NCBI GenBank assembly: GCA_023374045.1
Contig: CM041776.1
Span: 473,793,375-473,857,374, forward strand
Length of the DNA stretch: 64,000 nucleotides
Reading direction: 5' to 3'
Origin: Limonium bicolor
Lineage: Eukaryota > Streptophyta > Magnoliopsida > Caryophyllales > Plumbaginaceae
Positions within the stretch are counted from its first letter, which is position 1. The number at the start of each line of letters is the position of its first letter. Both the position numbers and the translations under genes were made by a program. Of the stretch, positions 21,605 through 35,700 are shown piece by piece. A model generated the notes under the pieces. The model ran no database searches. It was not told the origin of the DNA and was given only the letters and a program-made list of their open reading frames with translations.

Positions 21605-22444
21605 CGCGTGATTGAGACTCCCGGATTCCTCACCCCCCATTAATATATATATATATATATTTAAGAGTTCCATTTGTGGAACCTATCACATCTATACACC
21701 ACAAAGTCTTACAATTTGGTTAAACACACGAGGGAGGTGAACACTTTTGCACCCATATCAGCATACACCAAACACACGGATAGCCGTACTTAGAACATTC
21801 CTTAGGTCGAAACGTTAAAAACCGGGTACCTCTCTCTTACCTATCCTTGTTTGGTTAACTAACGGGTTAGCACGTATTCGAGGTTAACGGTACCGGTACA
21901 CACACGACACAATAATAACGATGACTGTAAACTCATTTCATGATTTAAGTCTTACACGGTCGTAAACATCCAGAAAAACAAACAACACACAAGCCGGTGT
22001 AATCCGGTAGGACACAGGTTACAAGAAAACCATACCTGCCACCTTGAGGTTGGCTAGCCTAATGTGACACCCTCTTAGTCCAAGCTGCCATTTCGACTAG
22101 TTCTTGTTCCTATAATTCATTCAATCGAACAGTTAATTACCGTTCTTACTTTCCGATTAACTAATCACTTCTCGTAATTATGTTGTATACTTTCACACTT
22201 AAACTTATACTTGTTCGCCCTCTTTAATGGTCATTAAATTCACCAAACATCTCTTAAACATCCTTATAACATCAACACCTAACAATGCCCTTCATTACAT
22301 GTCATTTTATAACCTTAAACATTTAAATCATCTTACTTAACTTAACCTCTTAAGTCCTTATATACTTATCCTTTTCATCATCATTTCCCTCTTAATGGCA
22401 TACCCCTAATACCACTTAACATCCTAAATTTTTTTTTTGTTTAA

Positions 22445-22710
22445 GGTCCAACCGACCTTGCAAGGTAGGTCCCAAGGTCGGTCCATTCCAGAACACTTTA
22501 CCATTTGAAATTTTTACCCCGACCGACCTTGCCAAGTTCGGTCCCAAGGTCGGTCCATTCCAGAAACAATTCTGTCTACAAGATTTAAGCACGACCGACC
22601 TTGCCAAGGTCGGTCCTAAGGTCGGTCCATTCTAGAGAGTTTCCTGGATGGGTAAACTGGGCTCGACCGACCTTGCCAAGGGTGGTCCTAAGGTCGGTCT
22701 GCTCTAGACC
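22445..22710 (-). repeat. Hairpin minisatellite in the A LTR
   Basis: Four units of about 80 bp carry GACCGACCTTG...AAGGTCGGTC inverted repeats, close in stem sequence to those of T1. Short ORFs on both strands here are by-products of the self-complementary units. Confidence 0.88.
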
Positions 22711-24971
22711 CTTGTTTCTAAATGCTTATTTCACTCCAAACTTCACCTTACATGCGCTAGTAGGTTCTAACATCATTTTGGCACTTTAACCACACCTTAA
22801 AACATCCACCAAACTCATTAAATCACCCACCACCAAACTTCTTAACCATTACACAAATTCTTACTAAATCCTTAACACTTAAAACATTTTTCCTTACACA
22901 ACCAACTTGAAATTTTGCTTAAGGCTTCAACTAACCAAAATATTCCTTCACAACATAATAACCACTCCCAAAACATTATTTTGCATCACAATCATCCCCT
23001 TACACAAACTTCTCAAGTCTTGCTCACAAGTTCTAATCTAAACCCTCACAAGGCATTATACTTCCTTTGTTCACCAAACTTTGCACAAGACTAAACCACA
23101 CTCTTACCATTACTTTGGTGTACCTAAAATCACTCATTTGATTTCTAAATCCTTCAAAACCAACTCCTAATTCACCCAAGCATTCAAGAACACTTTAATT
23201 CATTTTCTTTCACCAATACACTACCTAACCATTCCTAGCACTTCCTAGTTCATCCAACTTCATTTAAACACTTAAAACTCCTTGTATACTAACCAAATTT
23301 TGGCATAGTTTCACTAGCACATCATTACACCAAAACACATAGATTTTCATCTTTAAAACAATAAGAATACTAAAATCCTCAAGAACACTCTTACACACAA
23401 AACTCCACCCAATTTACACTACATCATAATATAGTGCATAATTTAATTTGCTTGGCACTTAGGCCCTTAAATTGCATTAATCTTAAACACTGATTTCCAC
23501 ATACTAAATGCCTTTGACCTGTAAATACACACAACATCACATATTCCCTTAATAACCTCCTTGTGGGTGTTTTTCTATCTCATTTCCCATTGGCTCTTTA
23601 GGTTGTTTTATAAGGCAATTCAAGCTCATTCTCCTAAAGCACAAAGACTACATCAAGAGAGGTCATTTACCTCTTCTTTTCAAGATTTTTCTCACTTGTT
23701 TCCTCTTGTTCTTTCTTGATTGAAAATCGGCAAGGAACTTTTATCACTTGTCAATCTTCTAACCAATACACATATAAGGGTAATGAGCATTAAGCTTCAT
23801 ACTTGAACTCATAAATAAACACTAGATTACATAAGTGTTTTAAAACACTAAAATTGATGTTTAGCTTGGATTTGAATGAGAATTGGATTAAGTAGCAAGA
23901 GAGGACTCCTCCTACTCCTTCAAAGTTTGGAATGAAGCTATCAAAGAGCAAGAGAAAGCACCATTAAAAGGTGATTCTCGGTTATGAACAAAAATGAGAG
24001 GAAATGGAGTTTTTCTTTAGTTTTCCTTACCTTGAAACAAAGGAGAATAACAAGGTATGAAATGATGAGTTCTTGCACCTTCAATGGTTATTCTTCATGG
24101 CACCAAAATGGTGGCTTTTGAAGATTTGAAAAGACAAGGTTGTAGAGCTTGATCAAACTAGAAGAATCGTGGTCTTGAAATTGAATCATGGAGCTATGAA
24201 TTACAAGCAAAAGAAGATGGTGATGGTATGGTGTGCTGTAGCAAAACCGGTTGGAGCTTGAGAGGATGAAGAAAGAAGACGGTGGGAACAAGAGGGAATG
24301 AAGAAAAGTGAGGTGAGAGGTTTAACTTGTAAGATATTTATGTTATAAAGTAAATAGTCTTTTTACATTATTCTTTTCTTCCATTACTTTAGTTGGCTGG
24401 CATGGTGATGACTCACCACCTCTAAAAACCGTCCCCCTTCACTTAGTTAGGATATATACGGCCTAGTTTGACCATTGACCACTTAAAGAAGTCATTTGAC
24501 TTATTTTGGGCACTATTTGGGTACTATTCATAATTAGTGCACAAATTTGTGAAATTTTTTATTTCTCCTTGATTTAGGCTTCCTAATGTGATACTAATTA
24601 GTACACATATTGATTAAGGTGTAATCATGGGCATTTAGCCACTCAAAACCCATTTCCAAGACAATTTTTCAAAAATGTGCTTTAAGACACCTTAAAGCAT
24701 AATTTGTGTTTAAACTCGTTTTTGAGCTTGGTTTTCTTTGGTAATTGATTTAACATGTTCATTAGCATGTTAATAAGGTCTAGGAATTACATTTGGGTCT
24801 TAAAAAATGTTACACCACGTCTAGAGTAAGTATTTGCTTAAATTGACTTTATGGTGTTTTCTTATGTTTTCCTTGGTTTAAATTGTCTACCAATGTTTCC
24901 TAAGGACTTATTTAGCCTTAGAAGGTGATAATCACATAATTAATTAGCACTTAAAGGTTTGGGGTATTTCA

Positions 24972-26149
24972 TCATTTCTTGATGCGGTCCAGGACTTGGT
25001 TCCCAACCTAGGTCCCGGACCTTGCTAAAAACAGCTACTTATGTAATTTTTCAACCCCAAATCAACCCTTAATTCACTCCTAATCATTCCATAATCTTTC
25101 CACATGTTTCCTACATGTTTAAAAACACTTAAACACTCCTTAAACCACCTTAAATCCTTGGTCCAATTCACCACCCAATTCTTGCTCAACTTCTACAATT
25201 TCAATTCTCTCATTTTCGCATTTTGCACACTTGTGCATTTCCACTTCTTCTTGATAGTTTCCAACCTCCTACCACCTTACCAAATCACCTATTTACCATC
25301 ACCACACCTTCCTAGACATTTGTATCATCTATACCCAAATTCACTCTCATTTTCTAAGTCTTGCACACTAACTCATTTCTAGTTATTCCAATGCACTACA
25401 ACACCCATTTGCTACAGATTTTTGTCCCTCTCCAATCCATCCTCCATTTACCATTCCATGGTTATCAATCAACTCAACTCCACTTAATAAACACCTAGTT
25501 TCTCCAATCCACCAAGTCACCTTAAAACACTTATTTTCTACTCAAATTTTGCCATAGTTTGCCTACAAACCTAACATATCCAAACTCATCCATTCTCACC
25601 AAAATCAATCCTAAACTAGCCACACCCATGAAGGTTCCTTCCAGAACATAATATATCCTCAAAATCCCATCAACAACAACTTAAGCACTAAACATGAAGT
25701 GCATGGCTCCAAGGCCCTTAATTCAAACAAAATTTCACAAACTCTTACCAACCACAATCAAACACATTTTCCTCACAATTTGGGTTCATTCATTAAATTA
25801 CCCATCCCATATTCTAAAACAATTAGATAAGCATCGAGGTAGTTTATTTACCTTAATTTCGCAAGTTCCTCTATTCAAGTCTTCTCCTCTCCTCTTCCTC
25901 AATTTCGGTCAAGTGGCCAATGGAGTTGCCAAACTCCATCCCAACATCCAAGGGACACAAAATGAATATAATTAAATCCTAAACCTTTGGAATAACACTA
26001 ATTCAACGAAAGGCTTAGAACACCATAAGTTAGGGTTTACCTTTGGAGTTTTAAGAGGGGTTTTAACCCTTGATTCAAGAAGATGATTCCACCACCATTG
26101 GAAGGTTGAAATAATGCTCAAAAGAGAGAGAAAAACAAGGCATTACAAG
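24972..26149 (-). mobile_element. C-like LTR fragment
   Basis: It aligns with about 45790-47046 of the C LTR, for example AATGGAGTTGCCAAACTCCAT at 25919-25939 and the stretch TTTTAAGAGGGGTTTTAACCC near 26050. It is cut on the left by A and on the right by B, before which ACAAG (26145-26149) is the candidate B target duplication. A degenerate hairpin unit (GGTCCAGGACTTGG...GGTCCCGGACC) lies at 24985-25025. No coding region is supported. Confidence 0.7.
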
Positions 26150-28092
26150 TGTAACACCCCATCCAACATTAACACGCTTAACAACAAACTGCAGCGGAAA
26201 ACATACTTCATCACATTACTTAACTCGTTGGTGTTACACGCCGTTAACCACCCACGTGGCTAACAAGGCTATTACATATACATTGTATCGGTCTGATGGA
26301 CTAGATTCCCGAGCAACTACACATTACTATCCCTTTCCATTAACAACAAAAACATACACATACCTTCCAACTGTACCGAGTATTCACAAACTAATGTCGG
26401 TAACAATTTCGGTCTTACTACACCTATTGTACAAATATAACTTAAATGATTACCCATGTACAAACGACTACCCCGTCCTACTCTCGAACGGCTTCTAGCT
26501 CCTTGTACCTGAAATAGGAAAAAGAAGATAAAGGGTGGCCCCCCCAGGGGCTCAGCACCTTTGCTGGTATGGTAATCCCGCATCCCGCATGCTACCGGGC
26601 CACGCACAACTATTTGTCGTCTTAGCATGCGGTTGATTACATTTAAATCATGCATGTACTCCAATAACACAAAACACATTACAATCCACAACAGAGGTCA
26701 CAACAAATATAGACAACACATCTACACCTAATAAATCACTCCTTGTGTTCTTTGACCCTAGTGTGTTTCTCCCTTAATGGAGCTATTTCCTTAATAGACG
26801 ACACTTACCCACTAGTCGGGTTTCCATAAACGTCTCTTTTATAAACTAGGATTCATATCCATGATCCACATATTTCACATTAAAACAACACATAACATCA
26901 CATCGCAAATAACATTGCAGTACATCAATAACACATAACATAACGGGCACGGATCTCTTTAGGAACCGCCCCAAACATAGTTAGTTCACTAGGAGAGCCT
27001 AGAGGATGCTGTCAAACTCATGCTAAGCTCGTTTACATAACTCGTTACCGTCCTGATAGACGAACGGGTAACTTAACATAAAGATGGATCGGATTTAGTG
27101 ACCCGAACACAACATACATAATCCCCAACAGACGTGAGTCAAGAGCCTTGGTTAAGCTCAGGGGTGATCGAAGACCAATGAAGGAAAACAATCAATAGAG
27201 AGGAAGCTGAAGAAACTGTATACAACAACACCCAAACAACGCGCGACCGGAACTACCGGATTCCTCACCCCCCATAATATATAAATATTCACAGATAAAG
27301 ACTCCACTGTGGAACCTATCACATCAGCACACAATACAGTATTACAACCGAATTAATCACACAAAGGAGGGTCACACATATACGGCAACATCACACACAA
27401 CATCACGCAACTAACTCACGCATAGCCATGGTTAGAACGTTCCTTAGGTTGGAAACGTTATTACCGGATACTGTTCTCTTACGTTCACCTAATAATGGTT
27501 AACTAGCCTTCCATACGCATTCGAGGTTACCGGTATCGGTACACAACACATGACAACAATAACGACTGTAAACTCGTTTCATGATTTATCTTATAGCATG
27601 GCAAACATACAGAAAAACACATTGGCATACAAGCCGGTGTAATCCGGTAGGACGCAGGTTGCAAGAAAACCATACCTGTCACCGGGTTTCACACTAACGT
27701 GCCATCACATGTTCCTCGTAACATCTTTGAACAACTGGTAACATTACATTTACTTTCGTTAACATCGGGATAACTTGATTGTTTAAAGTTTAAGTTCATG
27801 ACTTACTCCCGTTAACTAGTTATATAACTTCACATTTTAACTTGTCTTATTCTTACATTTTAACACAACTTTTCACCCACTCAATTATCATTATAACTCA
27901 CTTAACATGTCCTTAACAATCCCACAACATCATTACTTATCAATCCCCATCATTAGATATCATTTTCTAATCTTAAACTGAGTTTTTGGTCAAAACAGCG
28001 CCTTGTCCGAACTTGTGTCCGGACTTCCCAAGTTCGGACACTGTTCGAGGCTCAAATGGGTGTATACTGACGACTGTCCGAACATGCGTCCG
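26150..28092 (-). mobile_element. B LTR, 3' part (split by X)
   Basis: It begins TGTAACACCCCATCC at 26150, the reverse complement of the LTR end. The LTR continues across the X insertion to 55394-57894, giving 4444 bp in total. It is the same family as D. A polypurine tract lies just past 57894, so this is the 3' LTR of a minus-strand element whose internal region runs right from 57895. The minus-strand CAG|GTA motif is at 26509-26511. No ORF of note. Confidence 0.85.
28005..28092 (-). repeat. Hairpin minisatellite of B, interrupted by X
   Basis: GTCCGAACTTG...CAAGTTCGGAC hairpins run to 28092 and resume at 55394-55562 after X. The X target duplication GTCCG (28088-28092 and 55389-55393) is itself part of a stem. 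The stem is unlike that of D although the flanking LTR is the same family. Confidence 0.85.
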
Positions 28093-30620
28093 TGAAATAC
28101 CCCTAAATTAATTTAAATTAATTTAGGGGATTTCTTCTATTAAACCTTTAATAATACTATTGAATATTAAATTATTATATGGAATTATGAATATTAAATT
28201 ATTGTATGGAATTATGAGTATTAATATTATATGGAATTATGTAAAAATTATTTTAGGGGATTCCTCCTATTTAACTCTAAAGAATACAATTAAATATTTA
28301 ATTATTATATATTATTATATAGTATTATGAATTTAATAATAATATTTATAAGTCAATAAATCTTGGGAAAATTTCTAAACACTCCAAGTATATTATAAAG
28401 ATTTTAGAAAGAGTTGGAACATTGTTTTGAAACATAAAAGTCAAAATAAAATTATAGAAACCTTAAAGCTTATTAAGCCTTGCTAGGGTTGACTTTTTGA
28501 GAATGGTCAAACTAGCACTGAAACCTATACCAATAAATAGGTTATGGAAAACCATGAAGATCGATAAGAACATCAAAAACGGATCATCCTAGCCAAAGTT
28601 ATGCTAGATTGAAGTTTAGAGTCAAAACTTTGAGATCTGCCACGTGTTAGTCAATCACAGGCCGCCCAACACTTAGTCGATTTCTCCTTGTTTTTCGCCA
28701 ACACAAATCAGTTTTTTTGCCCTATCTTGTGACCTTCATAACTTTCTCCTCGTTTGGAATTGTCGAGTGCCGTCTTTTGCATTCTCTTCTCCTTAATCTC
28801 CTCTTTCCAACCATAACTCATACATCTTCTAACTCATCCTACATCGACGGGAATATTGATCCAAAGTTGCAACTTTGAGAACTCATAACCCAGAATTCTG
28901 GTTTTCTCTGAAATCAGGTAAACTTCGTCTTGCCATAACGTCTTCGTTTCTCAGCCAAATTTCATGTTCTTTAGCTCGTTTTTAAGAGCTCTAATCCCTC
29001 TACAACTTTCATGTTGATGCCCAAAGCTAATTCCCAACCGTTTGGAAGAGAGAGGTGTCTAAAGTTTCAGATTTGTCATCTCATAAAATCATGGATTTTT
29101 CCGGAAAACGTAAGGTATAAACTCGTAAATTTCGACTTAGATTTCTTTCTGTGTATTGCGCTTTAGAGTGAGTTCTTGCTATCAATGTGTAGAGCTATGT
29201 TCCCTCTTTAGATTAAGCCCTTACACATAGCCTAACTCGATCTGTACTGTAAGATATAGATCCTCAAAGTCGGCCCCGTGAACTGCTCGAAAGTTCGAAA
29301 CTTTCCAGATTTCCGAATTCGATTTGCTCCGTTGTTGCAATTCCGGTAAGTTTCCTTCAAATTCCTTCAACCTTGCTAATCTACATTACATTGTCGGTCA
29401 AAAACATGTTTCAATTGCATCAATTACGCTTTAGATTGAGTGAATTTGGGAGAATCGAATTCAGAAACCATTAAGAACCCTAGCTTCGAAATAGAAATCG
29501 AAACCCGATGAATACTGCATTATAATTGGGGAAATTGGTATCATTAGAACCGTAATTGAATTTCGAAACCATAGAAACAAGAATCACTCAATTTGGTTCT
29601 GTAGATTGTGAGAAATTAGTGATTTAGTACTCGAATTGGGTTTGGGGGCAGATGATGAACTCGACATACAGCAGCCGTCCGATCGTGGTTATAAGAAACG
29701 GATGACTGAGATTAGATCGTGGATAATAAAAATGTTATAAGTTTATAATGTTTCAGAATTTAACTCTAACTTGTTGAATTAATTTAAATACCTTCCCGAA
29801 GGTATTTTGACTTGAAATTTTAACCATAGATTCCTTATAAAATCTACTTTATTTTGATGTAAATTAATATAGTTTTGGAGTTTTTAAACGTAAGTTATTA
29901 TTTTTGCAAGTTACGGGTTTTCTGGAATTATTTGGCTAATTTAAAAAGATATTTTTATGAAATAAAAATTTTATAATATGTCTAAAATGTTATAGTTACT
30001 GTATATTAAATTTGGGGATTTTGGGCAATGGTAAAAGGGTTATAAAAATTGTGTTTATGGGTTTTTCATAAGAATAACTTATAATATATGGTTTTTAATG
30101 TAACCAAAAATTAAAGTATGGTTTGTTAATAAACTTTTTAAGCTGGGAAAATATGGAACACTAAATTAACATTTTATAACAGTAAGTTTATAAATGTTTA
30201 GGTATTGTTTTTAATAGAAGTGAAATTATTTACATATATGTATATATACCTATTTAAGTGGAAACTTATATAAATCAAGAATATAATTATTTTTACGTTT
30301 TATTTATTATATTATATGGGAGTTAATATTCTTAATTAAAACTAAGGAATATATATATATATTTACACATATATGTATAAAGAAATAAAATAGTAACTTA
30401 GGTTAAATCAAGGAGCTAAATTAATCTACACTTATATTAATTATATAATATGGTAGTTAATATACTTAATTGAAACTAAGGAAAATACTTATTTTTATTA
30501 ACCATATTTTGGATGTAGGTGTGTGTAAAAGTTAATATAAATAATTAAATACAATAAAACTACATAAATAATGTTTTGTACAAATCCTAGTATATATAAA
30601 TATATACACAGTAAACATAA
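28093..30620 (+). repeat. X LTR segment, plus orientation
   Basis: This is the start of the X LTR. Its reverse complement is found at about 34950-36848, and a direct copy of most of it at 50095-52260. It ends at about 30620 in AAACATAA, where the sequence switches to the minus orientation. It is AT-rich with no coding region. Confidence 0.8.
28100..28129 (+). repeat. 30-bp perfect palindrome at the X LTR tip
   Basis: Half-site CCCCTAAATTAATTT and its exact complement lie seven bases inside the LTR start. The same palindrome is at 42481-42510 at the tip of the minus-strand X LTR. Confidence 0.9.
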
Positions 30621-31086
30621 CAGTAATAAAATACATTCACTCTCCATAAACCTAATCCCATCCCAATCACTCATGCTCTTCGCGGCCACCTGTAAATCAA
30701 TTTGTACCTGCAAGATGAAACCAAGCAGCCCACCCCGAACGGGGTGGGTCAGTTCCCTGGAATGGAACTGGTACTAATCTGCAAAAACAAACTTATAAAA
30801 TAACTCTTAAATAAATATTAGCTTGAAAGCAATCACTTAAACCACACAGAGGAGTAAGACATTTCATAAATCACCAAATCAAGATATCAAGATAAGCATG
30901 AAGGTTAATAACATAAAGTAAGGTTAGTGAAACAAAACCACATCATGTGTCAGTGAACATCCATTGCCTTAGTTAAACCCAATTCCCGTTAGGATTAAGA
31001 AGACTCAGATAGTCACAAAGGACTAGGAATAATAAGATAGATCCAAGAACCAATAACTCAAGAATGGAATAATACCAATTGGGAGA

Positions 31087-31292
31087 GATGGCCCCCACCA
31101 CCAGATATAAATGTCCGTATGGACGAGGGATATACAGCCCCCTGCTGTCAGATTAAATATGTCCTGATGGACGAGGGATATACAGCCCCCTGCTGTTAAA
31201 TATCAATGCCCCTATGGGCGAGGGATATACAGCCCCCTACTGTTAAATATCAATGCCCCTATGGGCGAGGGATATACATCCCCCTGCTGTTA
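31087..31292 (-). repeat. X minisatellite (GGGCGAGGGATATACAG unit), minus copy
   Basis: Four units of about 48 to 52 bp share GCGAGGGATATACAGCCCCC, with GACGAGGG or GGCGAGGG starts. The same family of units is at 48860-49143 and, inverted, at 54563-54760. Confidence 0.9.
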
Positions 31293-31405
31293 CCATTGAA
31301 GACGCGCGCACGTTGAAACCTCAAGAACCAGCTCATGGATGAAACGATATCCAGAGTCAAAAGAAGGATTTACCAAAATTGACCTTTTCCAAATTCCCAC
31401 CAGAT

Positions 31406-32798
31406 CACTAGTGCAGAAAATGTTTTTAACCACGGTTATTTTGCCTATATACCACGGTTAGGAACCGTTGTTTATGCTCGCGTCGTATATTGACAAATAG
31501 CTATAAACGACGGTTCATAACCGTCGTTTAAAGTAAGTGAAAAAACCACGGTTGGTCGAAACCGTCGTTTAAGACCCTTTCTCCCGCGATATTTCATTGA
31601 CTTTATACCACGGTTGGGAGTCAGAACCGTGGTATAAAGTGTGTTATATATGACGGTTCCACATAGAACCGTGGTATAAAGTGTGTTATAAATGACGGTT
31701 ATTCTTAAAACCGTGGTATATAGTGTATAAAATCAATAATAAACCACGGTTATACATAAAACCGTGGTTTATAGTCTATGAATTTTTTGCCAGTTCGCCG
31801 GTGATTTAGCGGCGCCACCTTCAATCGTAATTTCTCAACAGAGAGCGTTGGCAAAAGAGAATGAAGAGGCCAGAACATGTATGTTCCTTGTTTGTGAATT
31901 AGGGTTGCTAAATAATAAGTGAAGTCGCATTAAGTTCCTTGTTCGTCGGTAGGTTGCAAAATTACCGTGAAAGAGAATGAGAGAGGGCGGAGCTGTTCGC
32001 CGGTTAGGGTTGCAAAAAATTACAGTGAAGAAGAGGCACAGAGCATGTGTTCCTTGTTCGCTAGTGTGGGTTGCAAAAATTACCATGAAAACAAGAGGCG
32101 CAGAGCATGTCCTTGTTCACCGGTTAGATTTGCAAAAATTACAGTGAAGAGGCGCAGCATGTGTTCCTTGTTTTCCAGTATGGCGAAGAGCGCCGGTTGG
32201 TTGCAAAAATTACCGCGAGTAGAAGAAGAAGAAGAACAAGAAGAAGAGTTGCAGAGCATATATGTGTTCCTTGTTCGACAATGTTAATTGGTTGTAAAAC
32301 AGTGAAAGAGAATATATATAATAAGAGAAAGAGAAAGAGCCGCGTTAATTTTCGCCGAAAATTTGAATTCCCGCTTAGACTATATACCACGGTTCTACCA
32401 AGAAACCGTCATTTAAAGTTGTTTGACCATGACTAAAAACGACGGTTTTGACAAAACCGTGGTTTAAAATACAACGCGTCAAGTTATATACCACGGTTCC
32501 ACACAGAACCGTGGTATATAATACAACGCGTCAAGATATATATGACGGTTCCACACAGAACCGTGGTATATAATACAACGCGTCAAGATATATATGACGG
32601 TTCCACGAAGAACCGTGGTATAAAATGCAACGCCTAAAGCTATATATGACGGTTCCAGTTAGAACCGTGGTATAAAATCTCCCGCTGAGAATTTTTGGGA
32701 CGGTTATTCTAATAACCGTGGTTTAAAACTTTTAAATGACGGTTATGCGATTAACCGTGGTTTAAAATGCGTCATTTAAAATCTTTTTTCTACTAGTG
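31406..32798. mobile_element. Non-autonomous CACTA-like transposon
   Basis: It starts CACTAGTGCAGAAAA and ends TTTTTTCTACTAGTG, inverted termini of CACTA type. The site without the insertion (AGATCACTAACTACCC) is seen at 49259-49274 and, inverted, near 54435-54455. A clean 3-bp target duplication is not visible. Each end carries about seven inverted repeats of CCACGGTT or GACGGTT paired with AACCGTGG. The middle (31830-32300) is a set of degenerate repeats around CCTTGTTCGCCGGTTAGG and CAAAAATTAC. No transposase is encoded. Confidence 0.82.
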
Positions 32799-35700
32799 GT
32801 ACTAACTACCCAGAGCAATACCAAAACACTCAGTCCTACAGAGTGTAGAAGCGTAAACCCTAAGCAGCCAATGTCTAATGGAACAACCAAAAAGAAGGAA
32901 CCAACCCAAGTGAGTTTCACAATCAAGGCTCAGTTAGTCACACAAGCTGAGTTAGTCACACAACCAATTCCTTTTAGAAATTCCTCTTAAACTCAGTTAG
33001 TGTTTTCCAAAACATTCCACAAGTCAATCAGCAAAAATATCGGAGTACGAGAAATCGTACCTGGGTAACGCTGTAGCAGTTCTAGTCAACTTGCGCAAAC
33101 AATCAACAGTACTCTGAAGAATATTAAAGGTAGTCTATCATCAATCACTTGTAGCCTATGTTAAGCTTAAATAAACTCCTTACTTTTATTCCAAAGTCTC
33201 AATTGTCTTTTAAGCCCTCACTTAAATGTTAGGTATAATCTTTGAGTTATCTGAGAACGTTGTATAGCCCAAGGTGGTAAGATCAAGGAATGTATTCGAT
33301 TAACATTTGCTAATTGTCCATCCTCCTTTCCACTTTATTCATACTTAACCACAATCCTCACATTCAAGACTTTTGAGACCTCTATATCATAAATGTGTTT
33401 ATATTATATAATTAAATCTAAGAATTTCAATAATAATCTTAAGCTCAATACCTTTATTCTTAATTTAGAATAAACATTGTATTATGACCTACGATGGACT
33501 CATCTCAGAATACTATACTACTATCCCACAATGTAAAGATTATGTATTCAAACAATATCCACTAGATAACCCATTATGATTAAGTCTTTCCCTTAACTTA
33601 ATTAAGATCTACATCTTGTATATTGAAATCGTAGTGTTGTAGACGCATTTTATTATAACTTAATTGAACTGCTAAACTCAATTATCTCATCTTTAGTTCA
33701 GAATGACTTTTAATTACAACCATCTAATAAACTTGTCATAAGATGTTAAATAGCTTCTCATCCTGAATAACTATGCTATAGTTAACTTAGATTTAACGAA
33801 TTAATCTTACATTTAGTATTCAAAGGTATATATATATGTTTATTATTACCTATACAATAAGGTGTTTAGTATAACCTTCTATGTATCCTTACTTACATTT
33901 AATTTCCTAAATGTTTTATTTTTACACACATTCTCTCTATAGACTATGCATAATCCTTTGTACTAAACTTCATTAAACTTAAGCCTTAAATAGGTTTTAA
34001 ATTGTTTTACAAAACCTAAGGTTTCAAAGGAATAACCTAATAAATTAATTTCCTTTATTGTATTTAGGATGGACAATATATCTACATAGAGTAGAATTTA
34101 TCAGAGAATTAAATTCTGGTTCATAAGTGAAATTGTTAATTATCTAATAAGATAATCTATTATGAAAATTCCCATATTTTATATTCAAATAACCTATCAT
34201 TACTTCCCATTACCGTAAAGTATAACAATATAATATCTTATGTAACTTAGTTTTATCTAATAAAAGGTTCAAAGGTTTTAAGTATCAAATAACTATTTAT
34301 AAACCTTCCTATAAATTCTCACTACTAAATACCTCACTTAACTGTAAACTCACATCCTGAATATTGGTAATAAAGGTATCTTATATGGCTTATCTAATTC
34401 TAAAAAACTTAAGGATAATTATTTAGATAAATTTCCAAATCATCGTTTAATATAGATTATATCATAATCCTTTTAATGATTCTATCTTAAAACATTAAGT
34501 TATATTTCAATACCATAAAAGTTAAGAAATGATTAAATCTAGACTTACTAATCCACCTCACATTTAGATGTAAAAGTATTTTACTTTTTTATTATGGTTT
34601 ATATATTAAGAATATTTAGATGTAATCGTATTATATTTGTTTATCATTAATTATAGAATAAGATCTATTTGTGCAACATTTTATGTAATCTAATCACAAT
34701 TTTTCCTAAGTTTTAACTTATTGATTACTTAATCCCAATTTTAGATTTACATTCGGATCATTGACAAATAATACTATACATGTATTTTAATATGGTTTAC
34801 ATAAAAACCTTGGAAATTCAAAGGTAACTCTTAAGCCTAATACATAACTATAATTTAATACCACCTCATAATATTCTTCTATTAGTATTATGTAGAGGTT
34901 TAGTTTAACTTATTAATTCCTTCGTATTATATTTTCTATAAGGTTTAATTTTATTATGTTTACTGTGTATATATTTATATATACTAGGATTTGTACAAAA
35001 CATTATTTATGTAGTTTTATTGTATTAATTATTTATATTAACTTTTACACACACCTACATCCAAAATATGGTTAATAAAATAAAGTATTTTCCTTAGTTT
35101 CAATTAAGTATATTAACTACCATATTATAATTTAATATAAGTGTAGATTAATTTAGCTCCTTGATTTACTAAGTTACTATATTTCTTTACTTTTTATATA
35201 TATAATATATATATATATATTATATATATATATATATTCCTTAGTTTTAATTAAGAATATTAACTCTCATATAATATAATAAATAAAACATAAAAATAAT
35301 TATATTCCTTGATTTATATAAGTTTCCACTTAAATAGGTATATATACATATATGTAAATAATTTCACTTCTATTAAAAACTAATACCTAAACATTTATAA
35401 ACTTACTTGTTATAAAATGTTAATTTAGTGTTCCATATTTTCCCAGCTTAAAAAGTTTATTAACAAACCATACTTTAATTTTTGGTTACATTAAAAACCA
35501 TATATTATAAGTTATTCTTATGAAAAACCCATAAACACAATTTTTATAACCTTTTACCATTGCCCAAAAATCCCCAAATTTAATATACAGTAACTATAAC
35601 ATTTTAGACATATTATAAAATTTTTATTTCATAAAAATATCTTTTTAAATTAGCCAAATAATTCCAGAAAACCCGTAACTTGCAAAAATAATAACTTACG

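Larger units (their letters stand above)
19349..24971 (-). mobile_element. A: minus-strand LTR without internal region
   Basis: On the minus strand it runs from TGAAATACCCCAAACC (ending at 24971) to GGGGTGTTACA (19349). No primer site lies beyond 19349 and no polypurine tract lies beyond 24971, so it stands alone like a solo LTR. The flanking pentamers differ (CTCTA at 19344-19348, TCATT at 24972-24976), and the two flanks belong to different LTR families. At 5.6 kb it is longer than B or C, partly from an internal duplication. It holds an (AT)n run near 21643-21660. No coding region is supported. Confidence 0.82.

Noticed and set aside
30498..30777. Opposed ORFs across the 30620 junction
   Set aside because: They span an inversion junction in LTR sequence and have no counterpart in intact X copies.
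31406..32798. Coding potential of 83 to 106-codon ORFs in the middle of the CACTA-like element
   Set aside because: They are open in overlapping frames on both strands because of short internal repeats. Nothing resembles a transposase.
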